From Streptomyces sioyaensis (GTDB lineage: Bacteria; Actinomycetota; Actinomycetes; Streptomycetales; Streptomycetaceae), in contig NZ_SDIF01000022.1 in the NCBI RefSeq assembly GCF_004122735.1, positions 28,714 through 92,713 on the forward strand: a DNA stretch of 64,000 nucleotides. The letters run 5' to 3'. Below, piece by piece: positions 1 to 8,367 of this stretch (within the stretch, counting starts at the first letter, position 1; each line of letters opens with the position of its first letter). The notes beneath the pieces are model-generated. The model saw only the letters and a list, made by a program, of their open reading frames with translations, searched no databases and was not told the origin of the DNA. The position numbers and the translations under genes are program-made.

Positions 1-518
1 CCGCTGAACAGATTCTGGTACGCGCCCCGGTCCTCGGGCCGTACGACGAACAGCGCCAGCCCCGCCGTCAGCCGGTCGAGCCGGTGCGCGGGCTGCAGCG
101 CGGGCAGCCCGAGCGCGCGCCGCAGCCGGGCCAGCGCGGTCTCGGTGATGTGCCGCCCGCGCGGGGTCGTGGCGAGGAAGTGCGGCTTGTCGGCGATCAC
201 GATCCGGTCGTCCCGGTGGACGATCCCCACCTCGAACGGCACCGGCACCTCCGGCGCGAAGTCCCGGTGGAACCACACGTACCGTCCCGGCACATACGGT
301 TCGCCGCCACTGAGCACCCCGTCCGCCCCGACGAACCGCCCCGCGTCCAGCATCGCGACCACCCGCCCGGCCCCGATCGCCCCCTGGAACCGGTCGACGA
401 GATGCGCCCGGACCGTGCCCCACCGCCCCTCCGGATCGGCGGGCAGCCGCACCCGTACGGGATCGATGCCGTCGCGCTGGGGGAGCGGGGCAGGAGGAAC
501 CGGGGATCTGCGTCTCAC
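1..518 (-). CDS. RluA-type pseudouridine synthase, 3' end cut by window edge
   Basis: Uridine-to-pseudouridine isomerase acting on rRNA or tRNA. I translated the minus strand by hand. From a GTG at 518 it reads MRRRSPVPPAPLPQRDGI, then an N-terminal region, then the family signature HRLDRLTAGL around residue 145, which contains the catalytic Asp. The frame stays open to position 1, so the C-terminal half of the catalytic domain lies outside the window. The GTG start is chosen because this arginine/proline-rich N-terminus is what I recall for Streptomyces homologues; no strong ribosome site is visible. The target RNA position cannot be deduced. Confidence 0.8.
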   Translation of the reverse strand, partial: MRRRSPVPPAPLPQRDGIDPVRVRLPADPEGRWGTVRAHLVDRFQGAIGAGRVVAMLDAGRFVGADGVLSGGEPYVPGRYVWFHRDFAPEVPVPFEVGIVHRDDRIVIADKPHFLATTPRGRHITETALARLRRALGLPALQPAHRLDRLTAGLALFVVRPEDRGAYQNLFS

Positions 519-671
519 CCGCCAAGAGAACACCGGCACGGCCGCCCGCTCAAGTCGCGGCCCGAGCGGCCCGATGGTGCGGGGGCCCGGCCGTGCCGCC
601 GAACGGCGCGATCGGGCCGTTACGCCCGGCGCCGCGCGCCACGGACCGGCCGGAAAACGACCGACGCCCGA

Positions 672-2162
672 TCAGTGGGCCCGACGGGCCGACGTCGGCC
701 GGCGCCGCCGATTTTCGTGATGGCGGCTGAGTGCGTAGTACAGGACGGCGGCCGCCGCGACTCCGACGAACCAGGAGAAAGGGGCGATGCGCCCGAAGAC
801 GGGGACGAGAGCGATGACCGCGGCCACGAGGGCCGACGGCAGGAAGGCCGCAAGGGCCCGGAGGTTGACACCCCTGCGGTAGTGGTAGGTGCCGCCAGGG
901 TCGGGGCTGTAGAGGTCGCTCACGCTGACGAGTTGTCGCTTGACCACGTAGAAGTCCGTCATCATGATCCCGAACAGCGGGCCGAGGAACGCGCCGAGCG
1001 TTCCGAGGAAGCCGTCGATCACTGCCGGCGAGGAGTACAGCTTCCAGGGCAGGGCTGCCACGCTGACCACGGCCGTGATGATGCCTCCCCGCCGGAAGGT
1101 GATCATCTTCGGCCAGACGTTGGCCAGGTCGTATGAGGGCGAGACGAAGTTCGCAACGATGTTCACCCCGATGGTGGCGATGATGAACATGATGACGCCG
1201 ACGATGAGCAGTGGCGTGCTGGAGACCATGCCCAGCAACTGGGCGGGTTCCAGGATCGCCTTGCCGTAGACGGCAACCGTGGCTGCTGAGACAACCGCGG
1301 AGGTGACCGCGAACGCGGTCCAATTGATCGGCAGGCCCCAGAAGTTGCCGACCACAATGGCCTTGCGGCTCGGTGCGAAGCGCGCGAAGTCGGAGAAGTT
1401 CAGCATGAGGGTGGCCAGCACGCTGACGGTCAGCCCCACCGCTGCGAAGGTCCGATAGACCTGCTCGCCCACGGACAGGTGCTGCACCCCGGTGAAGAAC
1501 GCCACGTGCCCGTGTGCCTGGATGATCAGCCATACCGCGAGCACGATCATGATTGCCCAGATCGCCGGGCCGGCCCAGTCCTGGAACCGTCGCACCACCT
1601 CCATGCCCTTGGTCAGTACGACCAGTTGGAGCAGCCACAGGAACAGGAAGCAGGCCCAGCTCAAGGAGTCCAGGCCGAGGAAGCTGTGCTGAGTCATCGT
1701 GGTGAGGCCGGGTGCGAGGCGCAACAGCAGCACGCTGACCGCTACCGAGGCCAGGTAAGTCTGGATTCCGTACCAGGCAATGGCGACAATCGCTCGGATC
1801 AGCGCCGGGATGTTCGCACCGAACACTCCCCAGCTCAGACGCTGCACGACCGGGTACGGTCCGCCCGTCTTGTGGCCGATGAACCCGCTGAGCGTGCAAC
1901 CGAGGAAGATGATCAGTGCTCCGCCCAGGATGCCGATCGCGATCTGGTACGGCGCCATGCCGATGGCGAAGAGCCCAGCGGCGAAGGTGTAGTTCCCGAT
2001 GTTGTGGGCGTCCGACATCCACAGCGCGAGGAGGCTGTAGGCGTTCCAGGACCGCCGGTCCGGCGGTGCCGGCGCCAAGTCCTCGTTGTACAGACGCCCG
2101 GTCGGGTCGGCAGCGGCGAGCGCGGCGTGATCTGGTTGATCAGGCTCGCGACCGCTCTTCAT
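672..2162 (-). CDS. NCS1-family nucleobase/allantoin/hydantoin symporter (copy A)
   Basis: Twelve-helix inner-membrane cation symporter of the NCS1 (cytosine/purine/uracil/thiamine/allantoin) family, about 496 residues. Seen: the N-terminal LYNEDLAPAP segment, LLALWMSDAHNIGNYTFAAG in helix 1, [20 protein letters not shown] in helix 3, NFSDFARFAPS, and NIVANFVSPSYDLANVWP, all shared with copies B (5807) and C (9197) of this window. The ATG at 2162 gives an N-terminus like the other copies; an upstream in-frame ATG at 2219 is possible. It faces away from the sensor gene at 2347, with an inverted repeat between them. Exact substrate is unknown; allantoin or a hydantoin is inferred from the racemases and allantoinase nearby. 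Confidence 0.88.
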   Translation of the reverse strand: MKSGREPDQPDHAALAAADPTGRLYNEDLAPAPPDRRSWNAYSLLALWMSDAHNIGNYTFAAGLFAIGMAPYQIAIGILGGALIIFLGCTLSGFIGHKTGGPYPVVQRLSWGVFGANIPALIRAIVAIAWYGIQTYLASVAVSVLLLRLAPGLTTMTQHSFLGLDSLSWACFLFLWLLQLVVLTKGMEVVRRFQDWAGPAIWAIMIVLAVWLIIQAHGHVAFFTGVQHLSVGEQVYRTFAAVGLTVSVLATLMLNFSDFARFAPSRKAIVVGNFWGLPINWTAFAVTSAVVSAATVAVYGKAILEPAQLLGMVSSTPLLIVGVIMFIIATIGVNIVANFVSPSYDLANVWPKMITFRRGGIITAVVSVAALPWKLYSSPAVIDGFLGTLGAFLGPLFGIMMTDFYVVKRQLVSVSDLYSPDPGGTYHYRRGVNLRALAAFLPSALVAAVIALVPVFGRIAPFSWFVGVAAAAVLYYALSRHHENRRRRPTSARRAH

Positions 2163-2231
2163 GGGCACCCGATCCTGCAGGCTTGCTGACGACAGGGAAA
2201 CGGAACCAGGCCCACACACAACGGGTCTTCA

Positions 2232-2246
2232 TTCCGCAATGCGGAA
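2232..2246. promoter_or_regulatory. Perfect inverted repeat TTCCGC-AAT-GCGGAA, candidate operator
   Basis: Six-base arms around a 3-base spacer, in the divergent gap between symporter A and the sensor gene. The same motif with one arm change occurs upstream of the second racemase (8321-8337), which argues for one shared regulator. The symmetry resembles IclR-family operators such as those of AllR; that assignment is inference and no IclR gene is in the window. Confidence 0.55.
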
Positions 2247-2346
2247 ACTTCCTCGCGGGTGGCGAAATGCCACCTATTGTCCGTATTCTAGATTCCGCCT
2301 TTGGCGCCGGCACCCGCGGGCGTAGCCGTACGGACGGGCCGATCCC

Positions 2347-4743
2347 ATGAGTACCTCACCGGTCGCACCAGTTGTAGGAGACGGTAGGGGGCGTGGTGGT
2401 GCCCCTTCCGCGGCGCGCACGGCCATGGTCACGGTCGACTCGCGCGGCGTGGTGGTCGCATGGAGCCGTGAAGCAGAGAACCTGCTGGGCTATCCGCGGT
2501 CGGAAGTGCTGGGCCGGCCGGCGGTGTCCCTGCTGGCCGGGCCGTTCGAGGCGGACCTGCCGACCAGCGTGCACGTACGGCACCGCGACGGCCACCGGGT
2601 GGCATGCCAACTTCAACTGCGCCCTGACCGGACGAGCGCCGATCACCTGCGCTGGAGCGTCGCGCTCACCACCACCGAGGCGTGGCCGCCCGACGGCTTC
2701 GACTCCACGATCGTGGAGTCGCTGCTCCGTCACTCCCCGGTCGCGCTGGTCGTGTGCGGACCGGACCTTCGGCTCTTGCGGATCAATCACGCCGCTGAAG
2801 CCCTGCACACCATCCCACAGCAGAAGGCCGCCGCAGGGCGGCGGTTGAGCGAGGCGTGGCCCGGCCTCCTGGGTGAACGCGCGGAGGAAGCGCTTGAGCG
2901 GGCCCTGGCATCGGGTGCGCCGGCGGCCATGGAGATGCGGTTTCCCCCGCCCCGGGACCCACGACGCGAGCACATCTTCCAGGCCTCGGCCTTCCCCCTC
3001 CACGACGGGCAAGGCCGGCCGGTCGGAGCGGCCCTGGCGGTGGTCGATGTCACCGACCGCCGCCAGGCGCAGGAGTGTCTGTCACTGCTCGCCGAGGCCG
3101 GCACACGCCTCGGGACCAGCCTGGACGTGTTGAGCACCGCACGTGAACTGACCGAGATGGCCGTGCCCCGGCTGGCCGACAGTGTCTGCGTCGATGCGGT
3201 GGACGCGGTGCTACGCGGGGAGGAACCCGCCCTGGAGACGGTGGGGAGCGGCCTCATGCTGCGCCGCGCTGCTTCCCGGTCCACTCGAACGATGTCTTCC
3301 ACGGCTTATCCCGTGGGTGAGCTCACCACGGTGCCGGCCACCGTCCCCACACCGCACAACCAGTGCCTGGCGGACCTACGGCCACGTCTGATCAGCTCGC
3401 TGGACCCCGGAGCCGAGTGGCTCGCGCAGGACCCGGTGCGGAGCAGACGCATCATCGACGAGGGGATTCACTCCCTGATGGTGGTGCCGCTGTGTGTGCG
3501 AGGAGCCGTATTGGGCATCGTGAGCTTCTACCGAAGCGCACTGCAGCCCGGCCCCTACCGACAGGAGGATCTGTCTCTGGCCACAGAGCTCGTCGACCGG
3601 ACGGCCGTTTGCCTGCATCACGCGTTGCGGTACACGCACGAACGCAACGCCACGCTCGTCCTGCAGCGGAGCCTGTGCACCCACGACGTGCCCACGCAGA
3701 GCGCCGTGGAGATCGCCTACGGCTACACCCCGTCGGACACGACCGGCGCATGGTTCGACGTCGTACCGCTGTCCGGGGCCCGAGTGGCCCTCGTGATCGG
3801 CGAGGCGCAGGGGCACGGCCTGCAGGCCGCTGCCGGCATGGCCCAGCTGCGGGCAGCCCTGTCCGCGCTCGCCGACCTGGACCTGCCCCCGGACGAAATC
3901 CTCGCCCGCATGAACGACCTGGTCGTGCGCCGTGACCTGGAAAGCCAGGTTGCGGAGGAGGGCTGCGTGCTGGCCGGCTCGTCGTGTCTGTACCTCGTCT
4001 ATGACCCGGTCCTGCGGCAGTGCACCTTCGCCCGGGCAGGCAGTCCTGCCCCGGTCGTCGTCCTTCCCGACGGCGCGGTGCAGGCCTCCGACTGCCCCGC
4101 CCGCCCGGCGCTCGGCGTGGGCGAAGAGCCGTTCCGGAAGGTCGACCTCGAACTGCCCGAGGGAGCCCTGCTGGCCCTGTCCACCGACGGCCTGCTACGC
4201 GCCAAGGACGGTGACCCACGGTCCGGGCCGGCCGAGCTCGCACGCGTTCTCACCCGCCCGGGCCGTTCGGTCGCACAGGGATGCCGCCGCATCACGCAGG
4301 CACTGCCGCCGGAGGAAGCCGCGGCGCTGCTCGTCATCCGCACCCGTGCCCTGGCTCCCTACCAGGTCGCAACGTGGGACCTGCCGACGGACCCCGCTGT
4401 GGTCGGCACGGCACGCGCGCTGGCGGAACAGCAGTTGGCTCTGTGGGACCTGACCGGGACAGCGTTCACCACGGTGCTTGTGATCAGCGAACTCATCACC
4501 AACGCGATCCGGCATGCCCGGGGGCCCGTGCGGCTGCGTCTGATACGGGACCGCACCCTCACCTGTGAAGTGTCGGACGGCAGCAGCAGCGCCCCCCACC
4601 TGCGGCATGCCCGCACGGTCGACGAAGGCGGCCGCGGGCTCTTCATCGTCGCTCAGCTCACCCAGCGCTGGGGCGTGCGTTACGGGAACGACGGCAAGAC
4701 CATCTGGGCCGAGCAGGCCCTCACCGCCGATTCCGGCGACTGA
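2347..4743 (+). CDS. PAS-GAF-PP2C(SpoIIE)-HATPase sensor protein with altered phosphatase metal site
   Basis: Soluble 798-residue multidomain signalling protein. Rough order: PAS at 25-75, second PAS at 130-240, GAF at 260-440, SpoIIE/PP2C phosphatase-like at 450-665, and a C-terminal RsbW-like ATPase at 680-790. The ATPase has an N box (ISELITNAIRHA), a G1-like VSDGSSS and a G2 box (GGRGLFIVAQL), so it looks able to bind ATP. The PP2C part keeps its fold motifs, but the usual Asp-Trp metal motif is G-A468-W, the second Asp is E486, and the final Asp pair is E656-E657; only D614 is kept. Such proteins normally act in anti-sigma/anti-anti-sigma partner switching. No partner gene is adjacent. 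Divergent from symporter A. Confidence 0.88.
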   Translation: MSTSPVAPVVGDGRGRGGAPSAARTAMVTVDSRGVVVAWSREAENLLGYPRSEVLGRPAVSLLAGPFEADLPTSVHVRHRDGHRVACQLQLRPDRTSADHLRWSVALTTTEAWPPDGFDSTIVESLLRHSPVALVVCGPDLRLLRINHAAEALHTIPQQKAAAGRRLSEAWPGLLGERAEEALERALASGAPAAMEMRFPPPRDPRREHIFQASAFPLHDGQGRPVGAALAVVDVTDRRQAQECLSLLAEAGTRLGTSLDVLSTARELTEMAVPRLADSVCVDAVDAVLRGEEPALETVGSGLMLRRAASRSTRTMSSTAYPVGELTTVPATVPTPHNQCLADLRPRLISSLDPGAEWLAQDPVRSRRIIDEGIHSLMVVPLCVRGAVLGIVSFYRSALQPGPYRQEDLSLATELVDRTAVCLHHALRYTHERNATLVLQRSLCTHDVPTQSAVEIAYGYTPSDTTGAWFDVVPLSGARVALVIGEAQGHGLQAAAGMAQLRAALSALADLDLPPDEILARMNDLVVRRDLESQVAEEGCVLAGSSCLYLVYDPVLRQCTFARAGSPAPVVVLPDGAVQASDCPARPALGVGEEPFRKVDLELPEGALLALSTDGLLRAKDGDPRSGPAELARVLTRPGRSVAQGCRRITQALPPEEAAALLVIRTRALAPYQVATWDLPTDPAVVGTARALAEQQLALWDLTGTAFTTVLVISELITNAIRHARGPVRLRLIRDRTLTCEVSDGSSSAPHLRHARTVDEGGRGLFIVAQLTQRWGVRYGNDGKTIWAEQALTADSGD

Positions 4744-4887
4744 GCACGTGCGTCGTCTTCGGCCTGGGCCCGGCCCGGCAGAAGCGACAGACCGTGCCCG
4801 GCGCGGCGCTGAACAGAGGTCTCCCGGGGCGGTGGGCAGGCGGCGACGTCCGCGCACGTGCCGGCCGGCGGTCTCTTCTGGAGTCCG

Positions 4888-5583
4888 TCACCGCTTGCCA
4901 TGGTTGTGCTCCGTACCCGGGCCGTCCTCGGGACCGAAGAGAGTGCGCAGTGTGACGAGGCGGTTGACCCTGACGTGTTGCAGCGCATATGCCGTGGCCC
5001 GCCGTACGTCTCGCGAGGCAATCGCCTCGTAGAGCTGCTGGTGCTCCTCCAGCAGGTGGCTCCATTCGCGGTTCTGCCTGGTGATCCACCGCATTCGGCC
5101 TTCGGCCGAGTGCAGCGCCTTGGCGATCGCGCTGTTGTCGGCCAGCGCCAGGATCCGCTCGTGGAACCGGTTGTTGATATCGAGGATCTCGGGCGCCCGT
5201 TGCCGCTCGGTGGCCCTCGCCGCCTGGTCGAGCAGGTCCCGCAGAGCCTCCAGGTCGTGGGGGGAGGCGCGCTTCGCGGCCAGTCCGGCGATGTAGCCCT
5301 CCAGTGCTTCCCGCAGCTCGAAGAGCTCATCCACGTCTTTGCGGGTGAGTCGGCGGACCACGATGCGGCGCGCCGACTCCGCGGCGAGGAACCCCTCCGC
5401 CGTGAGGGTCCGGATGGCCTCACGGACGGGCAGACGCGAGACGCCGAAGCGCTCGGCGACCTCGCGCTCGACCAGGCGGCTGCCCGGCTCCAGCTCACCG
5501 CTGATGATGCGCTCTCGTAGTTCGGCGTGGACGCGTTCCCGGACGGCGGCCAGGGGCTGTGGCGACTGTGCGGCAGCGGACAC
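4888..5583 (-). CDS. GntR-family transcriptional regulator, FadR subfamily (FCD domain)
   Basis: DNA-binding repressor of 231 residues. The N-terminal winged helix (about 12-75) contains ISGELEPGSRLVEREVAERF and VSRLPVREAIRTL. The C-terminal FCD ligand-binding domain (about 85-215) has the helices and histidines (NNRFHERILALADN) typical of metal-dependent effector binding. It is divergent from symporter B at 5807, with a perfect palindrome at 5730-5743 in the 220-bp gap. This is the classic arrangement for a local repressor controlling its own gene and the transporter/racemase operon. The ligand is unknown; a ureide or hydantoin is a reasonable guess. Confidence 0.88.
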   Translation of the reverse strand: MSAAAQSPQPLAAVRERVHAELRERIISGELEPGSRLVEREVAERFGVSRLPVREAIRTLTAEGFLAAESARRIVVRRLTRKDVDELFELREALEGYIAGLAAKRASPHDLEALRDLLDQAARATERQRAPEILDINNRFHERILALADNSAIAKALHSAEGRMRWITRQNREWSHLLEEHQQLYEAIASRDVRRATAYALQHVRVNRLVTLRTLFGPEDGPGTEHNHGKR

Positions 5584-5664
5584 GTCTCACTTCCCGTCGA
5601 TGGTGCGGTGACCTCCAGGTCCGATACCACATCGTAGAGCCGTGTGACCACTGCGCGACCGGAC

Positions 5665-5680
5665 TTTTCCAGAACGGAAA
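5665..5680. promoter_or_regulatory. Inverted repeat TTTTCC-N5-GGAAA
   Basis: Short inverted repeat between the GntR gene and symporter B. Its outer halves resemble the TTCC/GGAA arms of the repeats at 2232 and 8321, but the spacing between arms is 5 rather than 7, so it may be a weaker or unrelated site. Confidence 0.3.
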
Positions 5681-5729
5681 CTCACATCCGTTGACCAGCC
5701 GCCACGAGGGGCGCATCATCGTTGGCAAG

Positions 5730-5743
5730 TTTGGGATCCCAAA
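5730..5743. promoter_or_regulatory. Perfect 14-bp palindrome TTTGGGATCCCAAA, candidate GntR operator
   Basis: Centred 64-77 bases before the start of symporter B and inside the divergent gap with the GntR/FCD regulator. FadR-type GntR regulators bind short perfect palindromes of this kind. Assignment to the neighbouring regulator is by position only. Confidence 0.5.
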
Positions 5744-5806
5744 ATTCGCGCTACGGGCGCACCCACCTCCGCGCGAATTCCTCGGACCGCCTGTCTGGAG
5801 GCGTTG

Positions 5807-7306
5807 GTGACCATGAATCCCACCGAACCCGCCGAGTCCGGCACCACTCTTCCCACCGCCGACTCTCTCCCCACCGCCGACCCGAGACTCCACAACGCGG
5901 ACCTGGCCCCTGCGCAAGGCCGAAGATGGAAGGTCTTCGACCTGTTCGCCATGTGGATGTCCGACGTGCACAACCTCGGCAACTACACTTTCGCCGCCGG
6001 CCTGTTGGTCCTGGGCATGAGCGCGTGGCAGATATTCTCCTCGCTGCTGGCCGGCTTCGTGATCATCTACATCGGCATGAACCTCATGGGACGCGTCGGT
6101 CAGCGCACCGGCGTGCCCTTTCCCGTGGTGGCGCGCATCAGCTTCGGCGTCTGGGGCGCCAATATTCCCGCACTGATCCGTGCCGTGATCGCCATCATGT
6201 GGTACGGCATTCAGACCTACCTGGCCTCGGTGGCCGTCAATGTCCTCATCCTGACCGCCGATCCTGCCCTGAGGTCCTGGACGACGCGCAGCTTCCTCGG
6301 GCTGAACGAGCTCGGCTGGATCTCCTTCCTCGTCCTGTGGGTCCTCCAGGCGCTGATCATCAGCCGGGGAATGGAGGCCGTCCGTAAGTTCCAGGACTTC
6401 TGCGGACCGGCCATCTGGCTCGTGATGATCGTGCTGGCCGTGTGGATCATGATCAAGGCCGACTGGCACATCTCGCTGACCAGCAGTCTCCGGCACATCT
6501 CAACCGGCGAGCAGGTCCGGATGTGGTTCGGTGGCGTCGGCCTGATCCTGGCCACCTACGGCACGCTGATGCTCAACTTCTGCGACTTCGCTCGCTTTGC
6601 CCCTGACGAGCGGACGGTGCGGCGCGGCAATTTCTGGGGCCTGCCGATCAACTCCTCGGCCTTCGCCCTGCTGTCGGTGATCGTCACGGCAGGCAGCGTG
6701 GAGGTCTTCGGTACGGCCATCACCGATCCGGCCGAGTTGATCGCCAAGGTCGGGAATCCCTTCATCCTGGTCATCGGCGCGGTGACCTTCGCGGTCGCCA
6801 CCATGGGTGTCAATATCGTGGCCAATTTCGTTTCGCCCGCCTACGACCTGGCCAACGTCTGCCCGCGGCGGATCTCCTTCAAGACCGGCGGCATGATCAG
6901 CACGGTGGCCGCGCTCGTCGTCCTGCCGTGGAATCTGTTCTCCAACCCGGTCGTGATCAACTACTTCCTCGGCGGCCTGGGTGCCTTCCTCGGCCCCCTG
7001 TACGGCGTGATGATGGTGGACTACTACCTGATCAAGCGCGGGCAGGTCGACGTGGCCCAACTCTTCGTCGCGGACGAGTCGTCGCCGTACTATTACCGCA
7101 AGGGCTTCAACCGCAAGGCGCTGATCGCCTTCATCCCCACCGCCGTTCTCAGCGCGGTGATCGCACTGGTTCCGGTCTTCTCGCCGATAGCGGCGTACTC
7201 CTGGTTCATCGGTACGGCCGGTGCCGCTCTGCTGTACAGGCTGGTGGCCGGCCGTCAGCCCGTGATGACTGTCCCGGCCCCGGTGGTGGAGAGCAGCCAT
7301 GCCTGA
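5807..7306 (+). CDS. NCS1-family nucleobase/allantoin/hydantoin symporter (copy B)
   Basis: Twelve-helix membrane symporter of about 499 residues. It shares the conserved blocks of copies A and [53 protein letters not shown] and [18 protein letters not shown]. Three in-frame starts lie close together: TTG 5804, GTG 5807 and ATG 5813. GGAGG at 5797-5801 sits 5 bases before the GTG and 11 before the ATG, so the GTG is chosen narrowly. The gene overlaps the racemase at 7299 by 8 bases, so the two are translationally coupled. Transcription is probably controlled by the divergent GntR regulator. Substrate inferred only from context. Confidence 0.88.
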   Translation: MTMNPTEPAESGTTLPTADSLPTADPRLHNADLAPAQGRRWKVFDLFAMWMSDVHNLGNYTFAAGLLVLGMSAWQIFSSLLAGFVIIYIGMNLMGRVGQRTGVPFPVVARISFGVWGANIPALIRAVIAIMWYGIQTYLASVAVNVLILTADPALRSWTTRSFLGLNELGWISFLVLWVLQALIISRGMEAVRKFQDFCGPAIWLVMIVLAVWIMIKADWHISLTSSLRHISTGEQVRMWFGGVGLILATYGTLMLNFCDFARFAPDERTVRRGNFWGLPINSSAFALLSVIVTAGSVEVFGTAITDPAELIAKVGNPFILVIGAVTFAVATMGVNIVANFVSPAYDLANVCPRRISFKTGGMISTVAALVVLPWNLFSNPVVINYFLGGLGAFLGPLYGVMMVDYYLIKRGQVDVAQLFVADESSPYYYRKGFNRKALIAFIPTAVLSAVIALVPVFSPIAAYSWFIGTAGAALLYRLVAGRQPVMTVPAPVVESSHA

Positions 7307-8072
7307 CGCGATGCGCATCTTGGTCACCAACTGCAATACCACAGTCGCGATGACCGAGGAGAGCTGCGCCCGCGCGCGGGCGGCGGCCGGCCCGGGCACC
7401 GAGATCGTCGGTCTTACCCCGAGGTGGGGGCCGGAGTCGGCCGAGGGGTGGGTCGACAGCTTCCTGTCCGCCGCCGCCGTGCTCGACCTGCTGCGCGACC
7501 TCGACGAACCGTTCGATGCGGTGGTCATGGCGGGCTTCGGTGAACACGGCCGGGAAGGTGCCCGGGAACTGCTCGGCGTTCCGGTGGTCGACATCACCGA
7601 GGCCGCCGCCCACCTCGCTTGCCTGCTCGGGCGGCGCTACGGCGTGGTCACCACCCTGGAGCGCTCTTGCGGCCAGATCGAGGACAGCCTGCTCACCGCC
7701 GGTGTCGCCCAGCACTGTGCGGCCGTCGTCGCCACCGGCCTGGGCGTCCTGGAACTCGCCGATGAGCCAAGAGTGTTGGCCGCCGTCACCGCCGCCGGTG
7801 CCCGCGCCCGTCAGGCCGGCGCAGAGGTACTGGTCCTGGGCTGCGCCGGCATGACCCGGCTGATGCAGACCGCCGCGGCCGAGTTGGGCATGCCCGTCGT
7901 CGACGGTGTCGCCGCGGCCGTCAAACTCGCCGAATCGCTCGTCGGTCTGGGCCTGACCACCAGCCGCGTCGGCTCATACGCCACACCTCTGTCCAAGCGG
8001 CGCAGCTGGTCGCCGCCTCCCGATGAGCCGGCCGCCGGCCCCCGGGCCGGTGAGGGACGACGTCCACGCTGA
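7299..8072 (+). CDS. Asp/Glu/hydantoin racemase family protein, allantoin/hydantoin racemase-like (copy 1)
   Basis: 257-residue cytosolic enzyme of the hydantoin/allantoin racemase group, which invert the C5 centre of 5-substituted hydantoins or allantoin with a two-cysteine acid/base pair. Seen: the VTNCNTT start motif, YGVVTTLERS, and LVLGCAGMTRL with the second cysteine at C182. The first cysteine position, in the block VVMAGFGEHG, is glycine (G79). This is striking because C79 and C184 are the catalytic residues I recall for Klebsiella HpxA-type enzymes. Start at ATG 7299 overlaps symporter B by 8 bases, with GGAGAG upstream. The C-terminal 35 residues are proline/arginine-rich and poorly conserved. 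It may racemise by a one-cysteine route or act on another substrate. Confidence 0.82.
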   Translation: MPDAMRILVTNCNTTVAMTEESCARARAAAGPGTEIVGLTPRWGPESAEGWVDSFLSAAAVLDLLRDLDEPFDAVVMAGFGEHGREGARELLGVPVVDITEAAAHLACLLGRRYGVVTTLERSCGQIEDSLLTAGVAQHCAAVVATGLGVLELADEPRVLAAVTAAGARARQAGAEVLVLGCAGMTRLMQTAAAELGMPVVDGVAAAVKLAESLVGLGLTTSRVGSYATPLSKRRSWSPPPDEPAAGPRAGEGRRPR

Positions 8073-8273
8073 CGCCTCGGCCAACCGCCAAGCAAAGCTG
8101 CACCTTTGACGGCAGCTCAGCGACAGGTGGGTCCCCGGCGACCAGGGCCCATGGGGCGGTGGCGAAGAGAGGCCGAGGCCCGGCGTTCCGGGGATGCCGT
8201 GGCGCCCGTGTGCCCCCGCTGCTGCTCCTGGGCAGGGCGCTCGAACGTCTCGCGTTCCCCCTGGTCATCGCTC

Positions 8274-8302
8274 TTGACCGAGGTCTTGGGTAAAGCTACG
8301 GT
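8274..8302 (+). promoter_or_regulatory. Sigma-70-type promoter TTGACC-N17-TACGGT upstream of racemase 2
   Basis: Good -35 and -10 hexamers with 17-base spacing in the 295-base gap after racemase 1. Transcription would start near 8309, which puts the inverted repeat at 8321-8337 just downstream, a position where a repressor would block elongation or initiation. Nothing else is recognised in the gap 8073-8367. Confidence 0.5.
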
Positions 8303-8320
8303 CAGCGCAACGGAATTTGG

Positions 8321-8337
8321 TTTCCGCTTTGTGGAAA
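8321..8337. promoter_or_regulatory. Inverted repeat TTTCCGC-TTT-GTGGAAA, candidate operator
   Basis: Seven-base arms with one mismatch around a 3-base spacer. It is nearly the same sequence as the perfect repeat at 2232-2246. Lies between the predicted promoter and the GTG start of racemase 2. Confidence 0.55.
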
Positions 8338-8367
8338 CCTCTAAATCTCCCCCCTGCGGAGTTCTTC

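Noticed and set aside
519..671. Left-hand copy of the tRNA-Leu 3' end marking the other island border
   Set aside because: No match to the tRNA end was visible in this gap or in other gaps I inspected; the left border stays unknown.
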